Origin: Fibrobacter succinogenes | Lineage (GTDB): Bacteria; Fibrobacterota; Fibrobacteria; Fibrobacterales; Fibrobacteraceae | Reading direction: 5' to 3' | NCBI GenBank assembly: GCA_902762795.1 | Contig: CACWPM010000007.1 | Span: 1-64,000, forward strand | Length of the DNA stretch: 64,000 nucleotides | The notes under the pieces: generated by a model | Database searches by the model: none | Seen by the model: only the letters and a program-made list of their open reading frames with translations | What the model was told of the DNA's origin: nothing | Shown: positions 15,591-24,628 of the stretch, piece after piece | Layout of the letters: each line of letters opens with the position of its first letter | How positions within the stretch are numbered: the stretch's first letter is position 1 | Program-made: the position numbers and the translations under genes

Positions 15591-17738
15591 ATGAACGCAA
15601 AAGACGAAAACAGAGTCATTAGTCAGGCCATTATTCAAAATCCACAGAATGCCAATACGATTACATTGCTTGAGGCTTTGGCCATTCTTTGGGAAAATAA
15701 GTTCACGTTATTTTTGTTCCTTGTTTTTGGTGGCGGAATTGGATTTGGAATAGCCAACTGGCTCCGCCCGCAGTATTCCAGTGACGTTCTTTTGCAAATT
15801 GATGTCAAGGGCAACAAAGCGGGAAAAGCTATGGGTGAAATGGGAGCCCTCCTCGAAGTGGCAAGCCCGGCTGATGCAGAAATAGAGCTCATCAAGAGCC
15901 GCATGGTTTTAAGCTATGTCGTCGATGCGGAACGTCTATGCTTCAATGCGGTTCCGATGGGGGCAAGCGAGCGTTTTATGCACCGTGAAGGCCGCATGGA
16001 CCTTGATTCCCTCTACATTCCCGAAATTGCACGAGAAGAAAACTGGACGGCAAGAGTTATCGCTATCGATTCCTTTGAAGTCATCACTCCCGAAGAAAAC
16101 GTTCTCCTCAAGGGCAAGGTGGGAGAACTCTGCAAAGGGGCATACGCAGGCGATACACTGGATATCCGCGTGTCCAAGTTGCTCGCTTTGCCGGGACAGA
16201 TGTTCACGCTCTCGCAGTCCAGTGAACTGAGGACAATTGCCGCCTTGAAGGAAGCCCTGAAAGTCAGCGAAAAAGGAAAGCAGACCGGCATTATAGAAGC
16301 AAGCTACAGCCACCGCTACCCGGACAGGGCGGCTTCGATCTTGAATACGATCGCAAGGACTTACTTACGGCAGAATGTCGAAATGAGGAGCGCCGAGGCT
16401 GAAAAGACGCTTGAATTTTTGGAAAAGCAACTCCCTGGCGTGAAGGCTAAGTTGGACAGCGCCGAAAAGGTTTTGGCGGATTACCGCTTCCGTATCGGTT
16501 CGGTCGATTTGACCGGTGAAACTCAAGCTCACTTGCAAAAGGAAAGCGACTTGCAGAGGCAACTGTTGGAACTGGAACAGCAGCGTCAAGCCGCAACGCG
16601 CTTGTTCAAGGAAGAGCATCCGAACGTACAGACCATCGTAAAGCAGCAACAGAAGCTGAAAGCTGAACTTGCCAAGTTGAAGAAGAATGCCGAAAAAATG
16701 CCTTTGACCCAGCAAGAAGTTTTGCGCTTGAAAGAAGATGTTGCCGTCAATAATGAAATATACACGACCATGTTGAACAACGTGCAGCAGCTTCGAGTGG
16801 TGCGCGCCGGCGAAGTGGGGAACGTGCGTATCGTAGACTTTGCCCGAGTCGATTCCATTCCGAGCAAGCCGAAAAAGATCAATATCATCATTTGCTCGGT
16901 TGCGGCATCGTTCATGCTCGGCGTTTTATTGGTGTTCCTGCTCCGCATGATGAAAAATGGTGTTCGCAGTGTTACCGAAATCGAACGGGAGACCAACACA
17001 AGCGTTCTTGCTAGGGTGCCTGAACATCCCAACAAGTTCCGCAGCAGGTCCTACAAAATTTTTGTCCAGGAAAATCCGGAGGATCCGGTCAGCGAAGCTA
17101 TCCGTTCTGTCCTTACGGCTATTGATTTTTCATTCGAAGAAAACAAGGACCACCAGATTATCATGGTTGCAGGTCTTGTTCCGCATGTAGGCAAGAGCTT
17201 TGTTTCGTTGAACCTGGCTGCATCGTTTGGCCTTGTCGGCAAAAAAGTCTTGTATATCGATGCCGATATGAGAAAGGCATCTTGCCGTTTTACGCATGTA
17301 GGGCTTACCGATGTCCTTATGGGCAGGATGTCTTTTGAAGACGCTGTTTTCAGGGGTACCGGCATTGACACGCTCGATGTCTTGGAATCCGGCAAGTTCA
17401 AGATGGCCGCGTTTGAACTTCTGCGCGGAAAAATGTTCAAGGAACTTCTTGAAAGATTGCGCCCGAATTACGACAAGATTATTATCGATACTCCGCCGAC
17501 CAATCTTCTTGCGGACGCCTACATGATAGCCCCGTTGGCCGATATCAACCTCATCGTTTTGCATTACGGGCTCCATTCCATGGAAGCCATCCAGGAATCC
17601 TTGCAGAACATGAACCGTTATTCCGACAAGCCGAAGGCGTTCATCTTGAACCATTGCGAACATAGATCCGGTTATGGCTATGGATATGGCTATTATGGCT
17701 ATGGAAGCTATGGCAAAAAATCCAAAAAACACAAATAA
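15591..17738 (+). CDS. Wzc-type polysaccharide co-polymerase / bacterial tyrosine kinase
   Basis: The 715-residue protein starts with a Wzz-type region and first membrane helix (LFLFLVFGGGIGFGIANWL). It continues with a periplasmic part holding a coiled coil (residues about 265-370) and the GNVRIVD/VDSIPSKPKK motif, then a second helix (IIICSVAASFMLGVLLVFLL). A cytoplasmic BY-kinase domain follows: Walker A GLVPHVGKSF near 530, Walker A' LYIDADMRK near 550, and Walker B IIIDTPPTN near 630. The end is a tyrosine cluster (GYGYGYGYYGYGSYG), the usual autophosphorylation tail. It controls chain length and export of exopolysaccharide or capsule. ATG at 15591 is chosen because AGGA sits 8 bases upstream. 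A terminator follows. Confidence 0.92.
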   Translation: MNAKDENRVISQAIIQNPQNANTITLLEALAILWENKFTLFLFLVFGGGIGFGIANWLRPQYSSDVLLQIDVKGNKAGKAMGEMGALLEVASPADAEIELIKSRMVLSYVVDAERLCFNAVPMGASERFMHREGRMDLDSLYIPEIAREENWTARVIAIDSFEVITPEENVLLKGKVGELCKGAYAGDTLDIRVSKLLALPGQMFTLSQSSELRTIAALKEALKVSEKGKQTGIIEASYSHRYPDRAASILNTIARTYLRQNVEMRSAEAEKTLEFLEKQLPGVKAKLDSAEKVLADYRFRIGSVDLTGETQAHLQKESDLQRQLLELEQQRQAATRLFKEEHPNVQTIVKQQQKLKAELAKLKKNAEKMPLTQQEVLRLKEDVAVNNEIYTTMLNNVQQLRVVRAGEVGNVRIVDFARVDSIPSKPKKINIIICSVAASFMLGVLLVFLLRMMKNGVRSVTEIERETNTSVLARVPEHPNKFRSRSYKIFVQENPEDPVSEAIRSVLTAIDFSFEENKDHQIIMVAGLVPHVGKSFVSLNLAASFGLVGKKVLYIDADMRKASCRFTHVGLTDVLMGRMSFEDAVFRGTGIDTLDVLESGKFKMAAFELLRGKMFKELLERLRPNYDKIIIDTPPTNLLADAYMIAPLADINLIVLHYGLHSMEAIQESLQNMNRYSDKPKAFILNHCEHRSGYGYGYGYYGYGSYGKKSKKHK

Positions 17739-17759
17739 TCTGTAAAGTATCCAGAATAT

Positions 17760-17788
17760 GCCCGTTTCTTTGGAAATGGGCTTTTTTT
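17760..17788 (+). terminator. Rho-independent terminator after the Wzc-type gene
   Basis: GCCCGTTTC and GAAATGGGC pair around TTTG, followed by TTTTTTT. Confidence 0.9.
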
Positions 17789-17881
17789 GTGCGAGGATAA
17801 AGGTAATAGAGATGCATCGAAGACATGACTTTTCGTCAATAATTTTTTTGAGGAGAAGCGTGCTTTTTCCCATAAAAAAAT

Positions 17882-17921
17882 GGATTTTTAAAGAGTGATG
17901 AAATGAATTTTTAAAAGAGTC
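17882..17921 (+). promoter_or_regulatory. Direct repeat upstream of the GH30 gene
   Basis: GGATTTTTAAAGAGTGATG and GAATTTTTAAAAGAGTCAAG are two near-identical copies with starts 23 bp apart, ending about 20 bp before the TTG start. They could be a regulator site or a promoter duplication; the sequence does not say which. Confidence 0.35.
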
Positions 17922-17939
17922 AAGAATGGGGGTGATACA

Positions 17940-19973
17940 TTGAAGAGTAAACTGATTTGGATGGTTGCTGCATTCATCGCTTGCGGAACCGCTCTTGCAC
18001 AGACAAAGGTCGTCGTCGATCCGGGCAAAAAATACCAACTGTTTGAAGGCTGGGGTACAAGCCTTTGCTGGTGGGCAGAACTCGTCGGAGCGTGGGACGA
18101 GGCTAATTACACGAAGCTCCTGGATGCCGTTGCCGACCCGGATACTGGGCTCGGCTACAATATATTCCGCTACAACATAGGCGGGGGCGACCAGCCCGGT
18201 CATAATCATTTGACCAAAGGCGACGGTGGCGCTGCCGTTCCCGGCTACAAGCCTACTGAAAAAGGCGATTACGACTGGACGGCAGACCCGCACCAGCGTA
18301 ATATTATATTCGCTCTAGCCAAAAAAGTCAAGAATCCGATTTTCGAGGCGTTTTCAAATTCTCCGCCATGGTGGATGACGAACAGCGGTTGCGTTTCTGG
18401 CGGTGTGAACGGGGCGGACAACCTCAAGTCCGATTACTTTGACGACTTTGCGGACTACCTCTCCGAAGTGGCAAAACATTTCAAGGAAGAGTGGGGGATT
18501 ACATTCCGTACGATTGAACCGTTCAACGAGCCGAGTGCCGGCTGGTGGACTGCAAATGGCAGCCAGGAAGGCTGCGGATTCAAGAACAAGCAGTCCGAAA
18601 TGATTGTCGAACTCGGCAAGGCTCTCAAGAAGAAAGGACTTTTCCCGGCGACATCCGTAAGCGCTGCCGACGAATCGAATATCGGCGATGCCTTGGCGCG
18701 TTTCAATAGTTACAGTTCTGAAGCTCGGTCTTACATGTTCCAAGTGAACACTCATAGCTATTCCGGCTATGATTCCCGTGGCAAGCTTTACAATGCGGCC
18801 TTTGCCAACGACAAGCGCATTTGGCAGTCCGAATCGGGACCGCTTTCCAAAAGCGGAGACCTCGACATCACGCTCTGGATGGCAGACGTCATTTTGCATG
18901 ACTTACGCGACATGAAGGCGAATGCCTGGGTTGACTGGCAGCTTTCGGATCCCGCCGAAAACTGGCGCACGATAAAGGCGGACCATAAAAAGCAAACATT
19001 CTCGTATGCTCCGCGATTCCATATGCACGCCACATTTAGCAGGGCGATCCGTCCGGGTTCGCGTTTTATCGATAGTGACAATAACAATACTTTAGCCGCC
19101 ATCAGGGAAGACAGTTCGCTTGCTCTCATCGTATTGAACACAGGGAAGAGCAGCGTCAAGTACACGTTTGACTTGAGCAAGTTCACGACCATCGGAAACA
19201 AGGTCAAGGTTCACCGCTTTACGCTCCCGGCAGCTCTCAAGGCCGATTCCGACATTGACGTTTCTAACAAATCATTTACAGTTACGGCGGGCGCGCAATC
19301 AATCGTCGCTATGGTCATCGAAAATGCAACGGGTGGCGTTTGCGAAGCAAGCAAAATAAATTCCTACGTCAAAATTCACAATGGCGATTGGAGTGAAGCA
19401 ACCGAAGTCAAGATAAGACCAGGCGATTCGCTTGTGATAGGCCCGCATCCATACGAAGGTGGCCGATGGACATGGAATGGCCCTAATGACTTCTATTATT
19501 TGGGCCGAGAAGTGCGCTTCAAGAATTTGCAATGGCAAAGCAGTGGCATTTATACGGGAACTTATGTGAATCCGCACGGTTGTGAAAGCACTGTGGATGT
19601 AAAAGTCATCGTCGATGATCCGGCACATCCGTATGTCGATCCGCCAAAGCCTGACACGGGCAAGACCCAAATGCATCCAAGTCCCATGCAACTTGATTTT
19701 GGAATCGTCTCCGTTAAGAGAAACGGGGGAGATTTGATTGTGAATTTATTGCAAAACGCAAAGCCTGCAAAAGCGGCGTCTTCTGTCAAATCTACTTTGT
19801 ATACAAAAAACAGGCCGTTACAGTTCACTATTCACGACTTGAATGGAGTGCTTTTGATGTACCGCCAAATTTATGCCGATGAGGTAATTCCGGTTGCTCA
19901 TTTCGCTCATAAACCTTATGTTGTAAAAATTAAGAATGCAGGCAAAATTATATATCAAAAAATTTTGGAATAA
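17940..19973 (+). CDS. Secreted GH30-family glycoside hydrolase with Ig-like module and sorting-type tail
   Basis: The 677-residue protein has a signal peptide (cleavage after ALA, residue 20). A GH30 catalytic domain follows with FEGWGTSLCWWAELVG, YNIGGG, NSPPWW, acid/base Glu197 in EPFNEPSAGWW and nucleophile Glu298 in WQSESGPLS. A beta-rich GH30 side domain ends near 465. The Cys-starting module that follows (CEASKINSYVKIHNGDW, then RWTWNGPNDFYYLGREVRF) looks like an Ig-like or carbohydrate-associated domain. The last 70 residues end VVKIKNAGKIIYQKILE, like a type IX secretion sorting domain (inference). GH30 enzymes of this look include beta-1,6-galactanases and xylanases; specificity is not fixed by the sequence. 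The start is TTG with GGGGGTGAT upstream. Confidence 0.87.
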   Translation: MKSKLIWMVAAFIACGTALAQTKVVVDPGKKYQLFEGWGTSLCWWAELVGAWDEANYTKLLDAVADPDTGLGYNIFRYNIGGGDQPGHNHLTKGDGGAAVPGYKPTEKGDYDWTADPHQRNIIFALAKKVKNPIFEAFSNSPPWWMTNSGCVSGGVNGADNLKSDYFDDFADYLSEVAKHFKEEWGITFRTIEPFNEPSAGWWTANGSQEGCGFKNKQSEMIVELGKALKKKGLFPATSVSAADESNIGDALARFNSYSSEARSYMFQVNTHSYSGYDSRGKLYNAAFANDKRIWQSESGPLSKSGDLDITLWMADVILHDLRDMKANAWVDWQLSDPAENWRTIKADHKKQTFSYAPRFHMHATFSRAIRPGSRFIDSDNNNTLAAIREDSSLALIVLNTGKSSVKYTFDLSKFTTIGNKVKVHRFTLPAALKADSDIDVSNKSFTVTAGAQSIVAMVIENATGGVCEASKINSYVKIHNGDWSEATEVKIRPGDSLVIGPHPYEGGRWTWNGPNDFYYLGREVRFKNLQWQSSGIYTGTYVNPHGCESTVDVKVIVDDPAHPYVDPPKPDTGKTQMHPSPMQLDFGIVSVKRNGGDLIVNLLQNAKPAKAASSVKSTLYTKNRPLQFTIHDLNGVLLMYRQIYADEVIPVAHFAHKPYVVKIKNAGKIIYQKILE

Positions 19974-20158
19974 CGGGAAAACTTTGTTATGTTCAGGCTT
20001 TGCCATGTTCTAGAAAGAACTCGGTGATGGTTGATTTTTTAGACAGGTGTTCCATATAATACACTTTGTACTTTTTAAGAGGCATATTCTGTTCATTTCC
20101 TCGTTATTACCTCATTTTTATACTTCATTTTGAAGGATTTTTATATAATTTTGTTAAC

Positions 20159-21088
20159 ATGAAAAAGCGTGTACAATTTCTTTTAATTTCCTCGATTGCA
20201 GCGATTTTTTCATCGTGCAATAATTCAACATCAAGTCCGGAAGCGATTTCGGAACCCATTGCTTACACTCCAGATGGCATATGTACTATTGAAATGTTGA
20301 ATGAAAAAACGCAAAAACAATTGGACTCATTGCGCGCTTTTTGCGATACCATTTTTGTCCGTAGCGTCGTGAATTTTAATAAAGATACCGTTTACGACGA
20401 TACTTTGATTACAGACGAAAAAAAGTACACTAGCTTTATTTATTTAGATCGTAATACAGATAAGTACGATACGCTTACCAATCTCACGGCTGAAAAGAGC
20501 GGGGAGATGGGGCCGTGCGGTAGCGTGCCTATTTATTGCATTCTTGATTCTTCTGACGTTAAAAAGAAGTTTAGCTGCACACAAGCTAGCGTATGTTATT
20601 TGCGTGATGTGATAAGTGATGTTAAAGCAGCGGTTACTCTTTTACCGGATGCTTATGATTCTGTCTATGTTCCGGCAAATGCGTTTTTGTGCTCTCAACC
20701 GGGGTATCGCTGTGTGATCGATTCTGTTTATCACACATTCCATACGACATTACGTACGATTGCCCGTGACACAACGTTCCTGAATTATGGGGTAAACGCC
20801 TGGACGGATTATGTTCCTGCCGTGAATGCGCCCGCATTTGATACGGCTGCGTTCCGCAATGCGTTGGATACGCTGGATACGCAAAATGAAATTTTTGGAA
20901 TGGATACTTTGTTCTCAGGATATTCTGTTTCGGTAGAAGGATTGCCGGACTGGGCATCGACAAGAAAAAAAGATGTGTGTAAGACGGTTAAGGATTCTGC
21001 ATCGTTTTGCGTTGTTACAATTACGGATGTGCTTCGCCCTTATGGAATAGCATATACTTACCCAACGCCTTATTACCTTGGAAATTGA
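20159..21088 (+). CDS. Lipoprotein of unknown function
   Basis: The 309-residue protein starts at ATG 20159, giving the lipoprotein signal LLISSIAAIFSSC. The longer upstream frame to 20066 would bury this signal. The mature part has many Thr/Asp/Tyr-rich strands, repeated DTLDT-like words and several cysteines that may pair. I see no catalytic motif. It is likely attached to the outer or inner membrane surface. The gene follows the GH30 gene after 185 bp that contain nothing recognisable, so cotranscription is uncertain. Confidence 0.7.
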   Translation: MKKRVQFLLISSIAAIFSSCNNSTSSPEAISEPIAYTPDGICTIEMLNEKTQKQLDSLRAFCDTIFVRSVVNFNKDTVYDDTLITDEKKYTSFIYLDRNTDKYDTLTNLTAEKSGEMGPCGSVPIYCILDSSDVKKKFSCTQASVCYLRDVISDVKAAVTLLPDAYDSVYVPANAFLCSQPGYRCVIDSVYHTFHTTLRTIARDTTFLNYGVNAWTDYVPAVNAPAFDTAAFRNALDTLDTQNEIFGMDTLFSGYSVSVEGLPDWASTRKKDVCKTVKDSASFCVVTITDVLRPYGIAYTYPTPYYLGN

Positions 21089-21159
21089 AATACAGATATT
21101 ATAATGGTAACAATTTCAAAAATCTTGATTCCCTGACCATCACGACGCTGTTTAGGGGC

Positions 21160-21356
21160 TTAAGTTCCGAGTTCTAAGTTTTGAGTTACTAGAAAATGGC
21201 GCAGTCATCCTCGAACGAAGTGAGGGGATCCATACTGTTCTAATTTAGAACTTAGATCTTAGATAATGCTTTACTTCTAAGTTCTGAGTTACTAGTTATT
21301 AGGAACTTTCATATTAAAAATTCTAGTAACTATTAACTAGTATCTAGTAACTAAAT
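21160..21356. repeat. Nested heptad-repeat hairpins (AAGTTCT and CTAGTAA types) with a GTCATCC palindrome in the loop
   Basis: The first left arm AAGTTCC, GAGTTCT, AAGTTTT, GAGTTAC faces the right arm AGAACTT, AGATCTT, AGATAAT near 21246. Between them sits GTCATCCTCGAACG...GAGGGGATCC. A second pair follows: TTCTAAG, TTCTGAG, TTACTAG and, from 21324, CTAGTAA, CTATTAA, CTAGTAT, CTAGTAA. The palindromic family has landed in, or grown inside, the heptad loop. Confidence 0.8.
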
Positions 21357-21371
21357 TGTTATATTAGCATC

Positions 21372-21638
21372 ATGCTAAGTACATGTTCAATTTGTAAGAA
21401 AGAGTTTAACGATAAGGTCGGGATGTCGCCTTTGCAGGGAAACCTCGCCATTCGTGTCCGCAATAAGATTGGCAATATCTGCCCTGAATGCCGCCGCGAA
21501 ATTTGCAAGACCAAGCGCGGTCGCCGGAAGATGTTCTTCTACGATTTGAAAGTCGGCTTCATGTGCTTTTGGTTCTTAGTGCCCATTGCCATTATCTTTA
21601 TCGCGTTTACGCTTTATCTCGCGTTTTACGTGCTTTAG
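21372..21638 (+). CDS. Small zinc-ribbon membrane protein
   Basis: The 88-residue protein has two CxxC pairs (CSIC at residues 5-8 and CPEC at 38-41), fitting a zinc ribbon. A basic segment (KTKRGRRK) and one C-terminal membrane helix (FWFLVPIAIIFIAFTLYLAFYVL, of which the core is IAIIFIAFTLYLAF) follow. It stops 5 bp before the TraB/GumN gene and is probably cotranscribed with it. Family not recognised. Confidence 0.75.
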   Translation: MLSTCSICKKEFNDKVGMSPLQGNLAIRVRNKIGNICPECRREICKTKRGRRKMFFYDLKVGFMCFWFLVPIAIIFIAFTLYLAFYVL

Positions 21639-21643
21639 CCTTT

Positions 21644-22570
21644 ATGACTTTAAAAATAAAGTTGTTTTGCCTGCTGGTCATCGAGTTTCTCTTGGTGTCC
21701 TTGTCGGGATGTTCGCTAAAAGATAAACCCCGTCAACATTTTCTTTGGAAAATCTCCGATCAGAATTCTAGCGTTTATATTCTCGGGAGCATTCACTTTG
21801 CCGATAAGACGTTTTATCCGCTTGATGCTGTTATCGTAAATGCGTTTGACCATTCCGATGAACTGGCTGTAGAAATTGACGTGAGCGATACTTCCGTTTA
21901 CCAGAAGAGCGTTCTTCTTTCTTCTTTGTTGGGAAACCTTGATGGCGACAAAACTTTGGATATGCTTCTCCCCGAAGATGCCCTTTATTCGCTCGATAGC
22001 CTTTGCCTGGCGTGGTCTATTCCGTTGGATTTCTTTAGTGGCTATAAACCTTGGGCGGCGGCTATGACTCTTAGTTCTATAGCCAATCAGCGTTCGGGAC
22101 TTGATGCGAAATTGGGTATTGATTTGTATTTCTTGACCAAGGCTCGGGAAATGAAAAAGAAAATTACTTCACTTGAAACTGTTGAATTGCAAGTGAAATT
22201 GTTTACGGGTATGGACATTCCTGATTCCATCGGTGTTTTTGCCTTGAAAAATATGATAAAAGATATTGTCTTATTGGATTCCTCTATTGCCAAATTCAAA
22301 ATGGCATGGAAAACAGGGAATGATTCGTTGTTCACGTATGCTGCGAATATGGGAATGGACCGGTTTAGCCATGAGGATTCTTTGATGCATGAATTTATGA
22401 ATGATAAGGTTTTGTATTCGCGAAATGGCCGGATGGCTGATTCTGTTTCCAAGTTTCTTGATGAAAATCGCAATGTCTTTGTTGTTGTCGGGGCTGCGCA
22501 TCTGGCCGGCCATAAAAAAAATGTCCTTGAAATTCTGCGTCGCAAAGGCCTGACCGTCGAACAATTGTAA
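21644..22570 (+). CDS. TraB/GumN family lipoprotein
   Basis: The 308-residue protein has a lipoprotein signal (FLLVSLSGC, Cys near residue 24). The TraB/GumN signature comes in two parts: YILGSIHFADKTFYPL near residue 45 and VFVVVGAAHLAGHKKNVLE near the end, with the paired GxxH motifs. TraB-family proteins related to Tiki are proposed metal-dependent proteases; the activity of bacterial GumN members is poorly known. ATG at 21644 is chosen since the longer frame to 21488 lies within the preceding gene. It is probably in an operon with the zinc-ribbon gene. Confidence 0.87.
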   Translation: MTLKIKLFCLLVIEFLLVSLSGCSLKDKPRQHFLWKISDQNSSVYILGSIHFADKTFYPLDAVIVNAFDHSDELAVEIDVSDTSVYQKSVLLSSLLGNLDGDKTLDMLLPEDALYSLDSLCLAWSIPLDFFSGYKPWAAAMTLSSIANQRSGLDAKLGIDLYFLTKAREMKKKITSLETVELQVKLFTGMDIPDSIGVFALKNMIKDIVLLDSSIAKFKMAWKTGNDSLFTYAANMGMDRFSHEDSLMHEFMNDKVLYSRNGRMADSVSKFLDENRNVFVVVGAAHLAGHKKNVLEILRRKGLTVEQL

Positions 22571-22595
22571 ATCGCGAACCACTTAGAGATGGCGG

Positions 22596-22635
22596 CGTCA
22601 TGGCGGACCCGATCCGCCATCTGTCCGCCATGACG
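22596..22635. repeat. Large perfect palindrome with alternative inner pairing
   Basis: CGTCATGGCGGAC (22596-22608) and GTCCGCCATGACG (22623-22635) pair perfectly over 13 bp. Inside, ATGGCGGA can instead pair with CCGCCAT around CCCGAT, so two exclusive hairpins are possible. It follows the TraB/GumN stop by about 25 bp but lacks a T-run directly after the stem. Confidence 0.75.
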
Positions 22636-22772
22636 TTGTTTAATCGTAGAAGTTGAACATTCTACTTCTGACTCCACTTCTTGTTTACAGCTGTAACATA
22701 TTCCAACAGGAATCTCGAATTTCACGGGACATTTTTGTGTATATTAAGTTCAAATTAAAATTAAAGGCTATT

Positions 22773-22790
22773 GCCCGACCGATGTCGGGC
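22773..22790. repeat. Short hairpin upstream of the DXS-like gene
   Basis: GCCCGAC and GTCGGGC pair perfectly around CGAT, 53 bp before the start codon. Function unknown; no poly-T follows. Confidence 0.45.
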
Positions 22791-22843
22791 TTGGCAAGTA
22801 AAAAATTTGTTAGGCGATGCAGCAAAGGGCGTTCAGAAGTTAA

Positions 22844-24592
22844 ATGTTCTTAGAAAAAATCCAGTCCCCAGCCGACGTGAAGGCGTTGGATGTCAAGAGT
22901 CTCGAACAGCTTGCCGTTGAAATGCGTGCGGCGATTATTAAAAAGCTTTCCGCATGTGGCGGTCACGTGGCGCCGAATCTCGGGTTTGTCGAAGGCTCAA
23001 TAGCGCTCCATTACGTTTTCGATTCTCCGAAGGACAAGATTGTTTTTGACGTGAGCCACCAGAGCTATTGCCACAAGATGCTTACGGGCCGAGCCCAGGC
23101 GTTCCTAAACGAGGCGCATTACGGAGATGTGACTGGCTACAGCGAACCGGCCGAAAGCGAACATGATTTTTTCATGGTGGGGCACACTTCTACGTCGGTA
23201 AGCCTTGCGCTTGGACTTGCGACCGCTCGTGATGTATTACGTGAAGCGGGCAATGTGATTGCCGTGATCGGTGACGGTTCCTTGAGCGGTGGAGAAGCGT
23301 TTGAAGGCCTTGATAACGCAGGCGAATACGCAACGAATTTTATCGTGGTGGTGAACGACAACGAAATGTCCATTGCCGAAAACCATGGCGGACTTTACAA
23401 ATCCTTGGCAGACCTCCGTAAGACTGCTGGTAAATCCGAAAATAATTATTTCAAGTCTCTTGGTTTTGATTATAAATATTTGGAACGAGGTAACGACATA
23501 GCCTCGCTCATAGAAGTTTTCAAGTCCGTAAAAGATGCTACGCGCCCTGTCGTAGTGCATATACATACGCAAAAAGGTCGTGGTTTCTCGTTTGCCGAAC
23601 ATGACCGTGAAACGTGGCATTGGGCGGCTCCATTCAATCCCGAAACTGGTGAAATCAACTGGGGGAGTGGTGAAAGCTATAGTGAAATTCTCGGCCTTTA
23701 CTTGATGGCGAAAATCAAGAGCGACCCGAAGGTCATCGTGATTCATTCCGCAGTGCCTGCGGGCATCGGCTTCCATGCGGCCCGTCGTAAGGAGGCCGGT
23801 AAACAGTATATCGACGTGGGCATTGCCGAAGAACATGCGATAGCACTTGCTTCCGGGCTAGCCAAGGGTGGGGCAAAGCCTGTTTACAGTACGCATGGTA
23901 CGTTCCTCCAGCGTACTTACGACCAGATTTCGCAGGACTTGTGTGCGAATAACAATCCTGCAACGTTGTTTGTAACAATGTCGGGAGCGGACGGCATGAA
24001 CGATACGACGCACCTTTGCATTTTTGATATTCCGATGCTCTCGAATATCCCCAATTTAGTTTATCTGTGCCCCACTTGCGTCGAGGAATTCAAGGTAATG
24101 GCTGACTGGGCGATTGACCAGACGGAACACCCGGTGGCGATTCGCATACCGAACGCGGTTCATCATCGCAGCGATGTTTTCGAAAAAGACTATTCCGCGC
24201 TCAACAAGTTCAAATTGGAACATCGTGGTGAGCGTGTAGCGTTGATTGGCCTAGGGGACTTTTACCATCGAGCCGTGGCCGTGGCGCTTGAGCTGCGTCG
24301 AAATGGTCTTGATGCGACCCTTGTAAATCCGCGTTATGCAAGCGGTGTCGATAAGGATATGCTTCTTGAACTTGCAAAGACTCACGATGTATTCGTAACG
24401 CTCGAAAACGGCGTTGTCGAGGGCGGTTTTGGTCAGAAGGTCGCGACGGCCCTTAGCGAAACGAGCGCAAGAGTGCTTGTTCGTGGGCTTTCGAAAGAGT
24501 TCTACGACAAGGAGAGCTTTACCGATTTGTGTGAAAAGAATCACTTGATGCCCGCACAAATCGCAAAAGAGGTCTTTGCAATAATTTCTTAA
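22844..24592 (+). CDS. 1-deoxy-D-xylulose-5-phosphate synthase-like enzyme (divergent)
   Basis: The 582-residue protein has the three-domain transketolase layout: a TPP domain with VIGDGSLSGGEAFEGL...VNDNEMSI, a pyrimidine domain with DVGIAEEHAIALASGLAKGG, and a C-terminal transketolase domain. DXS features include LGFVEGSIALHYVFDSPKDK and FDVSHQSYCHKMLTGR. The latter reads DVSHQSY where classical DXS has DVGHQAYPHK. It is about 40 residues shorter than E. coli DXS. DXP feeds isoprenoids, pyridoxal and the thiamine thiazole made by ThiG here. The divergence leaves open whether this is the housekeeping DXS or a paralog. No convincing Shine-Dalgarno is seen. Confidence 0.82.
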   Translation: MFLEKIQSPADVKALDVKSLEQLAVEMRAAIIKKLSACGGHVAPNLGFVEGSIALHYVFDSPKDKIVFDVSHQSYCHKMLTGRAQAFLNEAHYGDVTGYSEPAESEHDFFMVGHTSTSVSLALGLATARDVLREAGNVIAVIGDGSLSGGEAFEGLDNAGEYATNFIVVVNDNEMSIAENHGGLYKSLADLRKTAGKSENNYFKSLGFDYKYLERGNDIASLIEVFKSVKDATRPVVVHIHTQKGRGFSFAEHDRETWHWAAPFNPETGEINWGSGESYSEILGLYLMAKIKSDPKVIVIHSAVPAGIGFHAARRKEAGKQYIDVGIAEEHAIALASGLAKGGAKPVYSTHGTFLQRTYDQISQDLCANNNPATLFVTMSGADGMNDTTHLCIFDIPMLSNIPNLVYLCPTCVEEFKVMADWAIDQTEHPVAIRIPNAVHHRSDVFEKDYSALNKFKLEHRGERVALIGLGDFYHRAVAVALELRRNGLDATLVNPRYASGVDKDMLLELAKTHDVFVTLENGVVEGGFGQKVATALSETSARVLVRGLSKEFYDKESFTDLCEKNHLMPAQIAKEVFAIIS

Positions 24593-24628
24593 TCATCGTC
24601 TCTTACGATTTTTTGTATAATGTAACCC

